Assembly (NCBI GenBank): GCA_947502265.1
Contig: CANMZB010000004.1
Span: forward strand, 124,001-188,000
Origin: an uncultured Sulfitobacter sp.
GTDB lineage: Bacteria > Pseudomonadota > Alphaproteobacteria > Rhodobacterales > Rhodobacteraceae
DNA: 64,000 nt
Direction: 5' to 3'
How positions within the stretch are numbered: the first letter of the stretch is position 1; each line of letters begins with the position of its first letter. This document shows, piece after piece, positions 26,689 through 36,386 of the stretch. The notes below the pieces were generated by a model. That model was given only the letters and a program-made list of their open reading frames with translations. It had not been told where the DNA came from and searched no databases. A program made the translations under genes and the position numbers.

Positions 26689-27920
26689 ACAGCCCCCTCC
26701 TCAACCGAGCGGATAAACCGCTTCCACGCCCGCGCAGCATAGTTGTATTCGTCCATGACGGTGTTCCAAAGCGCGATACGGCTGATCCGTTCGCGATAAG
26801 AGCCCCCGGAGCGGCGCGCGCCCTTCCTGACCACAACGTTACCCGCCGGACCGTTCAGATCACAGCCCGCCGGTGCCCCTTCGTACCAGTAACCCCACTC
26901 TTGCGGGGTAAGGTATTCGCGCACCCGCTCAGGAACCGTCATGTAATACCCCTGCCGCGCCATCAGCGCGCCGGGCGGACCTGTCAGCCACCAGTTCAGA
27001 TACTCATACGCCATGTCCAGCTTTGGCCCCGCCAGATGACGGGCAAGCGATGCGCCACCGTGCCACGCCCTATAGCCCTCGCGCGGTGCGGCCTCGACAA
27101 AGACATCTTCCATCGGGCCAAGGTTGCCATAACACGGCGCCCACATGCTTTGCACCGACACGCGCTCGTTATGCAAAAGTGCCTCGGCGTCGTCGCCATT
27201 CACCCACGAGCCACAAAAGAAGCCTTGCTGGCGCAGGGTGTCGAGCAGGCTCATCAACTGGTCGATCTCGTCGATTGTCATGTTGCCGATGTCCTCGAAG
27301 GTCAGATCGCCGGTAGCCTCGGCGGCCAGAGCGGCATCAAAAATGCCAATCGCCGGTTCATCCACCAACGCAATGCGCCCTTTTGCCCGTGGATCAAGCA
27401 ACCAGGACCAGCTTGAGCCCTCCGGCCCTACTTTTCCGAAAATGCGGGAATCATAGCCAAAGGAATCGACGTTATGGGCGGTGGGCAGCATGCTGATGTG
27501 GCGCATCTGTTGCTGGCCCAGCATACCGTCCGGCTGCACATAAAGCTTGCGCACCGGCGCATCGCCATAGCCCTGCCACATGTATTTACTGATACCGCCC
27601 ATCTTTGCCAGATCGCCTATCTTTTCCCATTCCGTGATGCGCTGCGTGTCAATCGGCTGAAGCGCGCCCCAGTACCAGACGATGTCGAGGTTATGAAAAC
27701 ACTGTTCGTAGACATCGTAGCTCTCCGGATTCACAGCTGCCTCGTGCTGACACGTAAGAAAGTCGAGCGATTCAAATTCGATATCGAACTGCAAGTCGGC
27801 AACCGCCCGTTCGCGGACCTGCTCCAGAAGGGTCACGTCAGTGCCCAGCACCCGCAAAACCCGCCGCTGGACAAGTGCGGGAGATGCAGGCGCGGCTTCG
27901 TTTTCAGAGCGGGTAGCCAT
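26685..27920 (-). CDS. Signal-less paralogue of the PotD-like binding protein
   Basis: A 411-residue protein homologous to the binding protein at 19868-21088: both share GYR(A/G)W, GPP followed by QGYY, YEG(A/K)P and a closing RxGGS...W block. It has no hydrophobic segment or Tat/Sec signal; the homologous region starts around residue 20 (RRVLRVLGTDVTLLEQ), where the mature domain of the paralogue starts. The ATG at 27920 follows AGGAG; a start 30 nt earlier also lacks a signal. It overlaps the GntR-type regulator gene by 4 nt. A cytoplasmic ligand-binding or sensing role is plausible; annotation as an exported transporter subunit would be unsupported. Confidence 0.85.
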   Translation of the reverse strand: MATRSENEAAPASPALVQRRVLRVLGTDVTLLEQVRERAVADLQFDIEFESLDFLTCQHEAAVNPESYDVYEQCFHNLDIVWYWGALQPIDTQRITEWEKIGDLAKMGGISKYMWQGYGDAPVRKLYVQPDGMLGQQQMRHISMLPTAHNVDSFGYDSRIFGKVGPEGSSWSWLLDPRAKGRIALVDEPAIGIFDAALAAEATGDLTFEDIGNMTIDEIDQLMSLLDTLRQQGFFCGSWVNGDDAEALLHNERVSVQSMWAPCYGNLGPMEDVFVEAAPREGYRAWHGGASLARHLAGPKLDMAYEYLNWWLTGPPGALMARQGYYMTVPERVREYLTPQEWGYWYEGAPAGCDLNGPAGNVVVRKGARRSGGSYRERISRIALWNTVMDEYNYAARAWKRFIRSVEEGAV

Positions 27921-27968
27921 CGGTGTTCTCCTGTGAAAACGGGTGCGCATGGCCCCGTCACCACAGGT

Positions 27969-30047
27969 TTATGCCTGCGCTGTCAGAACGTAAACGCCCG
28001 TATCGTGCAGCTCGACCTCCCAGCCCGGCTCGACCACAATCGTTGTTGTGACCTCTTCGATTACCGCAGGCCCCTCAAGGTGATCACCCGCCCCAAGCGC
28101 CGTTCCGTCATAAACCGGCGTCGATTCCAGCGTGCCTTTGGTCGAGAACACCATATCACGCTGCCCCTTCAGGGCCGTCTGCGCGCCGTTGCCTGCCCCG
28201 ATCTTCATCCGGGTCGGTTTGGCGACATGGCCGACAATCGTGCTTTCTACATTAACGATCTCGACGGGGTTGTGAGGCTCGTCATAAGTGTACAGCTCTT
28301 TGTGGCGCGCATGAAACGCCGCCTTGATCTTGTCGAGCGAGGCTTGCGTGATTTCAAAATTCTCGATCTCGACCGTGCATTCATGCACCTGCCCCACATA
28401 ACGCATATCAAGGCTGCGGCTGATGCTGATGTCCTTGTCGGCAAAGCCGTCACCGGACAGATCCTCTGCGCCTCGGGCCTCCAGACCGGCAAACAGATCA
28501 CACACCTGCGCCCCCGCGCCCTCGTTGTCCAGCCGGATTGGCGCGGGCGCCATATAGTTGTACTTTACATCCGAGATGATCTGCCCATAGGCGCACAGGC
28601 CCGAGGCCAGCTTTGATATAAGCACCTTGCGAATGCCCATCTCGCGCGCAAGTGCCGTGATATGCGCGCCCGTCGCCCCGCCCGCCGCCATCAGAACGAA
28701 ATCGCGCGGATCATAGCCGCGCTCGACCGATACGCGGCGGATCGCATTGACCATATTGTTGTTCACGATGGTGAACATGCCATAGGCCGCTGTCTCGACG
28801 CTCAGACCCAGCGGATCGGCCAGCTTGGTCCGGATCGCGCCCCGCGCACGGTCTTTGTCCAGCGGCAACCTGCCCCCGACAAGACCGTCGGCATTGAGAT
28901 AGCCAAGCGTCAGGTTTGCATCCGTTGTTGTCGGATTTTCGCCGCCCTGACCGTAACAGGCCGGACCGGGGGATGCCCCCGCAGATTGCGGGCCCATCTG
29001 CATCAACCCCATGCTGTCGATCCACCCGATAGAGCCGCCACCAGCGCCTAGAGTTTCGACCTGAATCATCGGAATACCGATGCGGTAGCGCAGGAAATCA
29101 ATGTTTTTGTTGACGTTGGCTTTGCCGTCCTTCGTCAGGGTAATGTCAAACGAGGTGCCGCCCATGTCGCAGGTGATGATATTCTTGTCCCCCCAAGGGG
29201 CGGCGATGTCCAAAGCCGCCTGCGGAGCCGAGGCGGGACCGGAGTTGATCGCATAAACAGATTGGTTCGCCACCACCTTGCCCAGCGCCAGACCGCCGTT
29301 CGACTGGAAATAACGGACCGGATTCTTGGCACCCAGACCCTGAAAATAGACGTCGATGGCATTGACATACCGCTGCAAGATCGGCGCGAGATACGCGTTT
29401 ACAATCGCGGTCGAGGTCCGCGTATATTCACGTACCTGAGGATACAACTGCGCGCCGATGGTCAGTTGCACATCGGGCATCATCTCGCGCACAATCTCGG
29501 CCGCGCGGTTTTCATGTTCGGGATGCAGCACCGACCACACAAAAGAGATCGCCACAGACTCGACCCCCTCCTTGAGAAAATAGGTGCAGGCATCGCGCAC
29601 GTCCTGCTCGTTCATCGGCGTATAGACCGAACCGTCCGACACCACCCGCTCTGCCACGGGTTTGCGCAGGTGGCGCGGGACCAGCATTGTCGCGGGCGGG
29701 TAATCGGGATCGTAGCGGTAACCGTCTTCCTTGTGGCCCAACCGGATCTCGATGGAATCTTCGTGCCCTTTGGTACAGATCAGGCCCGTTTTGGCCCCGT
29801 TATGGGTGATCAGCGCATTCAACCCCACAGTCGTGCCGTTGATGCACAGATCCGCGTTCGAGACGACCTGCTCTGCCGACACGCCGGTTTCTTCACGGAT
29901 CAGGGCCAAACCGTTCTTGATGGCCAATGTGGGTTCATCCGGCGTCGAGAGCACCTTGAACAGGCTCACCGTTCCCTCCCTGTCGGCCAGAATGAAATCG
30001 GTAAAAGTGCCGCCGGCATCAATGCCCAAACGATATTTGCTACGCAT
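27969..30047 (-). CDS. hyuA: Hydantoinase/oxoprolinase subunit A
   Basis: A 692-residue protein of the HyuA/N-methylhydantoinase A family, which uses ATP to open cyclic amides such as hydantoins or 5-oxoproline together with the B subunit. It starts with the ASKHA-type phosphate motif GIDAGGTFTDF, has a second phosphate region (CDMGGTSFDI), and ends with the usual C-terminal domain. It lies 23 nt downstream of the B subunit gene. The exact ring substrate cannot be read from sequence. Confidence 0.92.
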   Translation of the reverse strand: MRSKYRLGIDAGGTFTDFILADREGTVSLFKVLSTPDEPTLAIKNGLALIREETGVSAEQVVSNADLCINGTTVGLNALITHNGAKTGLICTKGHEDSIEIRLGHKEDGYRYDPDYPPATMLVPRHLRKPVAERVVSDGSVYTPMNEQDVRDACTYFLKEGVESVAISFVWSVLHPEHENRAAEIVREMMPDVQLTIGAQLYPQVREYTRTSTAIVNAYLAPILQRYVNAIDVYFQGLGAKNPVRYFQSNGGLALGKVVANQSVYAINSGPASAPQAALDIAAPWGDKNIITCDMGGTSFDITLTKDGKANVNKNIDFLRYRIGIPMIQVETLGAGGGSIGWIDSMGLMQMGPQSAGASPGPACYGQGGENPTTTDANLTLGYLNADGLVGGRLPLDKDRARGAIRTKLADPLGLSVETAAYGMFTIVNNNMVNAIRRVSVERGYDPRDFVLMAAGGATGAHITALAREMGIRKVLISKLASGLCAYGQIISDVKYNYMAPAPIRLDNEGAGAQVCDLFAGLEARGAEDLSGDGFADKDISISRSLDMRYVGQVHECTVEIENFEITQASLDKIKAAFHARHKELYTYDEPHNPVEIVNVESTIVGHVAKPTRMKIGAGNGAQTALKGQRDMVFSTKGTLESTPVYDGTALGAGDHLEGPAVIEEVTTTIVVEPGWEVELHDTGVYVLTAQA

Positions 30048-30070
30048 ATTCTTGTTCCTTTGTCCCGTGT

Positions 30071-31825
30071 TCAGACAGCAGTCGCGCGGGCTGCGCGGGT
30101 GGCGGGTTCGTCTACAGTCAGGCTCTCGCGGTCGGTGATGATCACCCCGTAATCCAGCCGCGCTCCTTCGAGAGAGACCAGACCGTTGCGCACATCCTCG
30201 ACCACGCTGGTGATTTCACGCGCAAAAGCATTGCCAAAGCCGCCGCCGCCAGGGTTCTTGTTGGCCGCACGCTCGCCCGGCTGGATCGTTTCGATGACAT
30301 TGTCGGTAATGATTTCGGTCGCGCCGTTGCGGGTCAGCTCCAGACGGCCCACCTTCTTTTCCACCATGGCGGATTTGGCTCCGCCCGCCCCCATTGCAGG
30401 GATGCGGCGACCTTCGCCGAAGGTCACAAGCGTCATCGGGCTGTCCAGCGGCTCCACCTCCCAACAGGTGCCCGATCCGCCACGGAACCGCCCCGCGCCG
30501 CCGCTGTCTTCCATCAGGCCGTATTGATGAATGATGATCGGATAGCTGTGTTCCAGCATTTCGATGTCGCCGGAGGTAAGCGCGCCAAAACAGCATTCCG
30601 GCCCACAGGCGTGCCAGCCGTCCTGCGAATGGGTGGCCCCTGCCCCCGAGATGATCGAGGCAAGCACCATCGTCACGTATTCCTCGTCGTGGCGTGTGTC
30701 CCAGCCTGCGATGTTGCAGCCGTTGGCATGGCCCCAACTGGCCGAAACCTTATCGGGGGCTGCCTGCTCGAACGCCAGTCGCACCGCATCGGTCAGCGTT
30801 TCCATCGGAGTCGTCGTGCAATTCATGTGCGGCGCGGGGGATTTTGCGTTACACAGCGTCCCCTTCGGCCCCATGTCCACCGTCACACTGCGGTACAGCC
30901 CTTCGTTATAGGGCGGCGGCAGCTGCGCGAACATCATCAGGCCAAGATAGACGCCGGAATAGGAATTACCCTCGTAGGAGTTAATGAAATACGGGATTTG
31001 TGGCGGGCTCGAGATTTCGATGTGGCAGCTATCGCCGGTGATGGTGACATTCGCCGTGATCTCGAAATCGCCAAAGCCGTGGCCCGCATCCTCCAGAACC
31101 GCAGTGCCGGAATACGAGCCGTCAGGCACCTGCGAGATAAGACCGTTCATGTGCCGGTTGGCCATCTTCAAAAGCTCTTCGATGCACTCTTGCACCACCG
31201 GTTTGCCGTATTTGTCCAACAGCGCAATCAGCGCCCGCGCGCCCACCTGACAGGCCCCGATCAGCGCGTTAAAGTCGCCCTCCTGATCGCGGCGCGCACG
31301 CATGTTGGTCAAAAGCATGTTGAGAATATCGTGGCGCGGAACGCCCTTGTCCCAGATCTTGATCGGCGGAATGCGCAGCCCTTCGGCATAAATCTCTTTG
31401 GCGTCGGGGTTATATCCCGCTGGCACCGGCCCGCCGATGTCAGTCAAATGGCCCTTGCACACCGTCCAGAATACCAACTCGCCCTCGTAAAACACTGGAT
31501 AGTACATGCAGGTATCAATGATGTGGCTGCCTGCATAATCGGGATCATTGTGAAGGATCAGATCCCCTTCATGAATTTCCCCCTCGAAAAAACCGTTCAC
31601 CGCCTTCATGGCCGGAATGAGAGAGCCGAGGTGGATGGGAATATCCTGCCCCTGAAGGATCATCTCGGGCGTATGATTGAACAGCGCCGTCGAATAGTCG
31701 TGCGCCAGATTGAAAACCGACGAACGCGCCGTTTTTTCAAGCGTCATGGTCATTTCACGCTGGGTCGTCTCCAACGCGCCTCGCACGACGGATAGGGTGA
31801 TCGGGTCCACTGCTGTCTGCGCCAT
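30071..31825 (-). CDS. hyuB: Hydantoinase/oxoprolinase subunit B
   Basis: A 584-residue HyuB-family subunit. Family blocks are HNDPDYAGSHIIDTCMYYPVF, the GHLTDIGG motif and a C-terminal GGGGFGNAF region. The ATG at 31825 (MAQTAVDPITLSVVRG) is the family start; the frame extends 21 codons upstream without similarity. It is the first gene of the hyuBA, binding-protein-like and gntR unit and is divergent from the AraC-type regulator 216 nt away. Confidence 0.92.
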   Translation of the reverse strand: MAQTAVDPITLSVVRGALETTQREMTMTLEKTARSSVFNLAHDYSTALFNHTPEMILQGQDIPIHLGSLIPAMKAVNGFFEGEIHEGDLILHNDPDYAGSHIIDTCMYYPVFYEGELVFWTVCKGHLTDIGGPVPAGYNPDAKEIYAEGLRIPPIKIWDKGVPRHDILNMLLTNMRARRDQEGDFNALIGACQVGARALIALLDKYGKPVVQECIEELLKMANRHMNGLISQVPDGSYSGTAVLEDAGHGFGDFEITANVTITGDSCHIEISSPPQIPYFINSYEGNSYSGVYLGLMMFAQLPPPYNEGLYRSVTVDMGPKGTLCNAKSPAPHMNCTTTPMETLTDAVRLAFEQAAPDKVSASWGHANGCNIAGWDTRHDEEYVTMVLASIISGAGATHSQDGWHACGPECCFGALTSGDIEMLEHSYPIIIHQYGLMEDSGGAGRFRGGSGTCWEVEPLDSPMTLVTFGEGRRIPAMGAGGAKSAMVEKKVGRLELTRNGATEIITDNVIETIQPGERAANKNPGGGGFGNAFAREITSVVEDVRNGLVSLEGARLDYGVIITDRESLTVDEPATRAARATAV

Positions 31826-32041
31826 AAGTCGTATCCTTTTGCGATCTGCGGGTTCGGGACGGGATGCAGCCAGCACCCCCTCAGGCAAAGACGCGCTCCC
31901 TTACCGGTGATGCTGCGGGCAAATCTGCCTGCTGTCTTGTCGCCGGGCGCATAAAAACTTGTCTCTGCGCGCACAACGCAAGAAATCTTTTGGCAAGACA
32001 GAGCCAAGCTGCTCTACTCGGGCACGAGGAGACCGGGGATC

Positions 32042-33028
32042 ATGTCACACAGCGTTTCAAGTGCACGCTACTCGACAGCGCACACGCCACGGCCAAACCG
32101 CGCCAGTCACTGGAGCGAGATTATCGCGGACGCCTACTTTCCGCTGAACCTCGATTTTCGCGAACCTTTGCACTTCAACGGGAAGCTCAGCCGTCTTGGT
32201 CTGGGCGCGGTGGGCCTGTCGCGCCTTACCTCTGATCCGGCCCGCTACGAGCGCCGCGCGCGCCACATCAAACAGGCGCGCGACGAAGAGTATCTGGTGA
32301 CAATTCCCAAGGCATCGGCTGTAGAATTCCGCCAGATGGGCAAGGAAGTGCGCTGCGAACCCGGCGGGTTTATCATCGAGCGCGGCGATGAACCTTACCG
32401 GTTCATGTACGCGCGGCCCAACGATCTGTTTGTGCTGAAGGTCGGCAAATCCGAACTGAGCGAGCGTGTGCATCAACCCGACCGTTTTTGCGCCCGTGTG
32501 TTTGATGCAACCCGAGGCCCGGCGCGGCTGTTTACCTCGATGGTGGAGCACGCGCAGCACAATGCCGACGGTGCCGGCGCTCTGGCAGAGGAGACATTAG
32601 GCCGCCAGTTGCTCGAATTCCTCGCCCTCGCCCTGACCGACAATGCCCCTTCGGGCGAAGAGGCCGCGACCGCCGTGCGCGCAGGGCATCTGGACCGAAT
32701 CGACCGTTTCTTGCGGGCCAATCTAAAAAGCCCGGACCTGACACCCGATCTGATTGCCGTCGCTTGCGGCATTTCCAAACGGTATCTTCACGATCTTTAT
32801 CGCGGCAAAAACCTGACGGTCTCGCAGCAAATCCGCGAATACCGGCTGCTGGCAGCGCGCGATCAACTGACTGCGGGCGTGCGCGGACCGCTATCGGACA
32901 TCGCCTACCGCTTCGGCTTTCCCGATCAGGCGCAGTTTTCGCGCGTCTTCAAGGCCAGATTCGGACGCAGCCCGTCGCAGTACAGGGCCGGTTACGCACA
33001 ACCCCGTGCCACCATCAGGCGACCCTGA
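32042..33028 (+). CDS. AraC-family regulator
   Basis: A 328-residue regulator. The N-terminal part (about residues 30-210) is an AraC-binding-like domain. The C-terminal two-helix-turn-helix domain runs from about residue 225 (IAVACGISKRYLHDLY) to DIAYRFGFPDQAQFSRVFKARFGRSPSQYR, the family signature. It is divergent from hyuB, so it may regulate the hydantoinase unit alongside the GntR-type regulator; it converges on cueR. Confidence 0.9.
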   Translation: MSHSVSSARYSTAHTPRPNRASHWSEIIADAYFPLNLDFREPLHFNGKLSRLGLGAVGLSRLTSDPARYERRARHIKQARDEEYLVTIPKASAVEFRQMGKEVRCEPGGFIIERGDEPYRFMYARPNDLFVLKVGKSELSERVHQPDRFCARVFDATRGPARLFTSMVEHAQHNADGAGALAEETLGRQLLEFLALALTDNAPSGEEAATAVRAGHLDRIDRFLRANLKSPDLTPDLIAVACGISKRYLHDLYRGKNLTVSQQIREYRLLAARDQLTAGVRGPLSDIAYRFGFPDQAQFSRVFKARFGRSPSQYRAGYAQPRATIRRP

Positions 33029-33037
33029 AAGCCGCCG

Positions 33038-33433
33038 TCATTTAATCGGAAACGTTTCAAGCTTGTTCAGGATCGGACAATCGGGACGGCCATCACCGGC
33101 GCATTCCCGCACCAGATGGGACAGCGTATCGCGGATGTCCTGCAAGTCCGCGATCTTGCTTTCGATCTGCGCCAGATGCTCTTTTGCAATCGCGCGCACA
33201 TCGGCGCTTGCCCGGTTCTGATCATCCCAAAGCGCCAGAAGGTTGCGGCAATCTTCGATGGTAAATCCCAAGGCGCGCGCCCGCCCCAGAAAGGCCAGTT
33301 TGTGCATGTCACTGTCACGAAAGCTGCGATAGCCGTTCGTGTCGCGCAGGGGGGTCAGCAGCCCTATTTTCTCGTAATAGCGGATTGTTCTGGGGGGCAA
33401 TCCCGATTTTTTCGATACGTCTCCGATGTTCAT
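33038..33433 (-). CDS. cueR: Copper-responsive MerR-type regulator
   Basis: A 131-residue MerR-family activator that senses Cu(I) and switches on copA. The N-terminal winged helix (MNIGDVSKKSGLPPRTIRYYEKIGLL) is followed by a dimerisation helix and the metal loop with two Cys (ECAGDGRPDCPI) spaced as in CueR. A strong ribosome site (GGAGG) lies before the ATG, 10 nt after the copA remnant. The regulator is intact while its usual target next door is destroyed. Confidence 0.92.
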   Translation of the reverse strand: MNIGDVSKKSGLPPRTIRYYEKIGLLTPLRDTNGYRSFRDSDMHKLAFLGRARALGFTIEDCRNLLALWDDQNRASADVRAIAKEHLAQIESKIADLQDIRDTLSHLVRECAGDGRPDCPILNKLETFPIK

Positions 33434-33443
33434 CCGACCCCTC

Positions 33444-35335
33444 CTATTGCGCCGCAGCAGGCGCTAGGCCGTTCGCCGCGGTGTCTTTTGTTTGATCCTC
33501 TGCAAGGGCCGGGGCAATCCAGCGCAGGCGCAGGGCATTCGACAACACGAATACGCTGGACATCGCCATCGCCCCGCCGCAAGCGCGGGCGACAGTAACA
33601 ACCCGAACACCGGATAGAAAACGCCGGCAGCCACCGGAATCAGCAGTGCGTTATAACCGAACGCCCAGAACAGATTCTGGCGGATATTGCGCATGGTGCG
33701 TTGGCTGATGTGCAGGGCATTCACCACCCCGTTCAGATCGCCGGACATCAACACGACATCCACCGCTTCTATCACCACATCCGTACCGGTGCCAATCCCG
33801 ATGCCCACATCGGCATTCGCCAACGCAGGCGCATCGTTTATACCGTCACCGACAAAAGCAACCTTGTGCCCGCCGGTTTTCAATTTTTCAATCGCGTGCA
33901 CTTTGCCCTCCGGCAAAACCTCTGCGACAACTGTGTCGATCCCCAGACGGGCCGCGAGGGCATTGGCCGTGCCGCGGTTGTCACCGGTGATCATGGCAAC
34001 CTCAAAGCCCAGATCGTGCAAGGCGGAAATCACCCCGACAGTGGTGGGTTTGATCGGATCCGACACCGCGATCACAGCCGCGAGACGCCCGCCAATGACG
34101 GCATAAAGCGGCGTCTTGCCCGCCTTCCCCAACTGCTCCGCGATGGTATGGGTATCGTCCAGATCGACCCCTTCACGGGTCATCAGCCGGTCCGCACCCA
34201 CAAGAACCTTACAGCCCTCGATCATCGCGCTCACACCATAGCCGGTTATTGAGGAAAAATCGTCAACGGTGGTCACAGATTGTCCTGCCTGCTCTGCGCG
34301 GCGCACAAATTGCCGCCTCAATCGGGTGCTCCGACCTCGCCTCGACAGAGGCCACAAGGCGCAGGACCGCCGCCTCGTCAAAGCCGTTTCGAAGCGTCAG
34401 ATCGGTCAACTCAGGGCGCCCTTCGGTCAGCGTTCCGGTTTTATCCACGGCAATTACCTGCACATTGTCCAGCGCTTGCAAGGCGTCCCCATGGCGCAAG
34501 GACAGGCGATGATCAAAACCGCAACGCTGGCCACCAAAGCAAAACTGAGCGCAGGATCGGGACCAACCACAAGCCACGTCAGGAAGGTCAGCGTTGCCGC
34601 AGCCATGACCGCAGGTACGAACCACAGCGTGATACGGTTCATGAGATCCTGTATCGGCAGCTTCGCGCCCTGCGCCTCTTCGACCATGCGGATGATCTGG
34701 GCCAGTATGGTATCCCCGCCGACCTTTGTTGCCCGGAAGGTCAGCGTACCCGTACCATTGACCGTACTGCCGACAACTTCGGTATCCGCCACCTTTTCGA
34801 CGGGCACCGACTCTCCCGTGATCATGCTTTCATCGACATAGGACGCGCCTTGTACGACGGTCCCGTCAACCGCGATCTTTTCGCCGGGCCGGACCTGTAC
34901 CAGATCGCCGGTCACGATGTCATCGACAGACACTTCCACGGTTTCGCCGTCCCGCTCCACAAGCGCCGTTTTGGCACGCAGCCCCACAAGCTTGCGGATC
35001 GCCTCTTCCTTGGCGAGGTTCACAGCGGCGGAAACAACGCCCGGAACCGCTGCAAGCACATGTTCGACGCGCCCGACACAGGACGCGCAGGACATGTTTT
35101 CAATCGTGAAACGGTGGGTTTGCACGTCGGCAGGATAACCCGCAGCATCAAGGGCCGCGATCGCCGCATCTGTTTCAAAGGCCGGATCAACAGTGATACT
35201 GGCCGTTTCCGCAGCGAGATTTACATGCGCGTCCTGCACTCCGGACACCGCCGACAAGGATTTTTCCACACGCCCGAGACAGGGCGCACAGCTCATATCG
35301 CGCACACCGAAGGTTATTGTTTTCCCGCTTTACAT
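33444..35335 (-). pseudogene. copA: Copper-exporting P-type ATPase, multiply broken
   Basis: A CopA remnant with five visible lesions. Codon 2 at the expected ATG (35335, preceded by GAGGA) is TAA. Near 35011 the second heavy-metal domain jumps in frame to EAIRKLVGL, losing the first membrane helices. Near 34490 the CPC helix (ACPCAMG) joins [20 protein letters not shown] with a frame change. An extra base at about 34307-34309 and a missing base at about 33572-33575 shift frame again. Still readable are two CxxC metal domains (MSCAPC, MSCASC), the DKTGT phosphorylation site and the GDGINDAPA hinge. About 200 codons are missing relative to normal CopA. Confidence 0.9.
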
Positions 35336-35390
35336 GGTCCGTCCTCGTCATCTGGTTACACTGCACATGGGGTTTCCAGCAACTGGAAGG

Positions 35391-36386
35391 TCAAGGCCTG
35401 CCTGCAAGAAATTCGGAATCGTCGAAATTACGGGCCCTGCCCTGATTTGGCCACCCGATATATGTCTGCCGCAAGTCCGTGCCATCGCGATGGATGAAAA
35501 GGGCGGACAGTCCGGTTTCCTTGACCAAGGCGGCACCTTTTTGCTGTCCCGAAACCATCAGCGCCGTCGCCCAGGCATCCGCCTCCATGCAAGTCTTGGT
35601 CAGAACCGTTACCGATGCGGGCGCGTCCGTCAAAGGGCCGCCGCGTGCAGGGTTCATCGTATGCGAAAGCCGCTTCGAACCGACATCGACCCAGTGCCGG
35701 TAGTCGCCCGAAGTGGCCACCGCGCGGTCATGCAATTCGATGATCGACAGGGGTGCCCGCACCGCAAAATCGGGTCGCTCCACAGCGATCGTCCACGGGC
35801 GGACATCCGGCTGCATCCCGCATGCGCGCATTTCGCCATCCAGACCGACAAGAGCATCGGTGATCCCGGCCCTGCGCAGCACCGTCATCATCTGGTCAAC
35901 GCCGTAACCCTTGGCGATGCCCGACAGGTCCAGCGAAAGAGGCGCCAGTTTGCGGACCTGCATCGTCTCGAAATCAGCTTCCAAGACCTCGTGCGTCGGC
36001 GCGCGCGTTTTGCCCAGGGCGGCGCGTATCGCCCGGCTATTTGCCTCTCGCGGGCCAAAGCCCCATGCGCCGGTAACATCCCCCATGCCGATGTCGAAGG
36101 CACCACCCGAAAGGCGCCCGACCTCCAGCCCCTTGGCAAGCACCGTCATCAATTCCGGCGGCGCGCAAATCCATGTGTCAACCGGTGCGCGATTAATCCG
36201 CATCAGATCGCTATCAGGTTTCCATGTAGACATTTGACGGTCCACAATATCCACGCTTTGGGCCAGCGCCGCGCGGACCGGTTCGGGATCGGTTGCCGCA
36301 GCGGTATAAAACAGCGCCGACCAACGGGTGCCCATGGTCGGGCCGTTCAATGCGTGACGCTTGAGATCAGTAAGTATCTTCGACAT
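35391..36386 (-). CDS. apbE: FAD:protein FMN transferase
   Basis: A 331-residue ApbE-family enzyme that attaches FMN from FAD to a Thr or Ser in periplasmic acceptor proteins. Family motifs seen are GTRWS, MSTWKPDSDL, SGGAFDIGMG, DLSGIAKGYGVD and the late ATSGDYRHWV with HTMNPARG. No clear signal peptide is visible. It overlaps the membrane reductase gene by 20 nt. The DUF2271 gene one gene further upstream encodes a protein with a flavinylation motif, its likely acceptor. Confidence 0.92.
   Translation of the reverse strand: MSKILTDLKRHALNGPTMGTRWSALFYTAAATDPEPVRAALAQSVDIVDRQMSTWKPDSDLMRINRAPVDTWICAPPELMTVLAKGLEVGRLSGGAFDIGMGDVTGAWGFGPREANSRAIRAALGKTRAPTHEVLEADFETMQVRKLAPLSLDLSGIAKGYGVDQMMTVLRRAGITDALVGLDGEMRACGMQPDVRPWTIAVERPDFAVRAPLSIIELHDRAVATSGDYRHWVDVGSKRLSHTMNPARGGPLTDAPASVTVLTKTCMEADAWATALMVSGQQKGAALVKETGLSALFIHRDGTDLRQTYIGWPNQGRARNFDDSEFLAGRP

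Noticed and set aside
30524-31795. 423-residue open frame on the plus strand
   Set aside because: Antisense to hyuB, which has strong family blocks; composition is that of a shadow frame.
34280-35497. 405-residue open frame on the plus strand
   Set aside because: Although copA on the other strand is broken, the plus-strand product has no domain and simply mirrors CopA codons.
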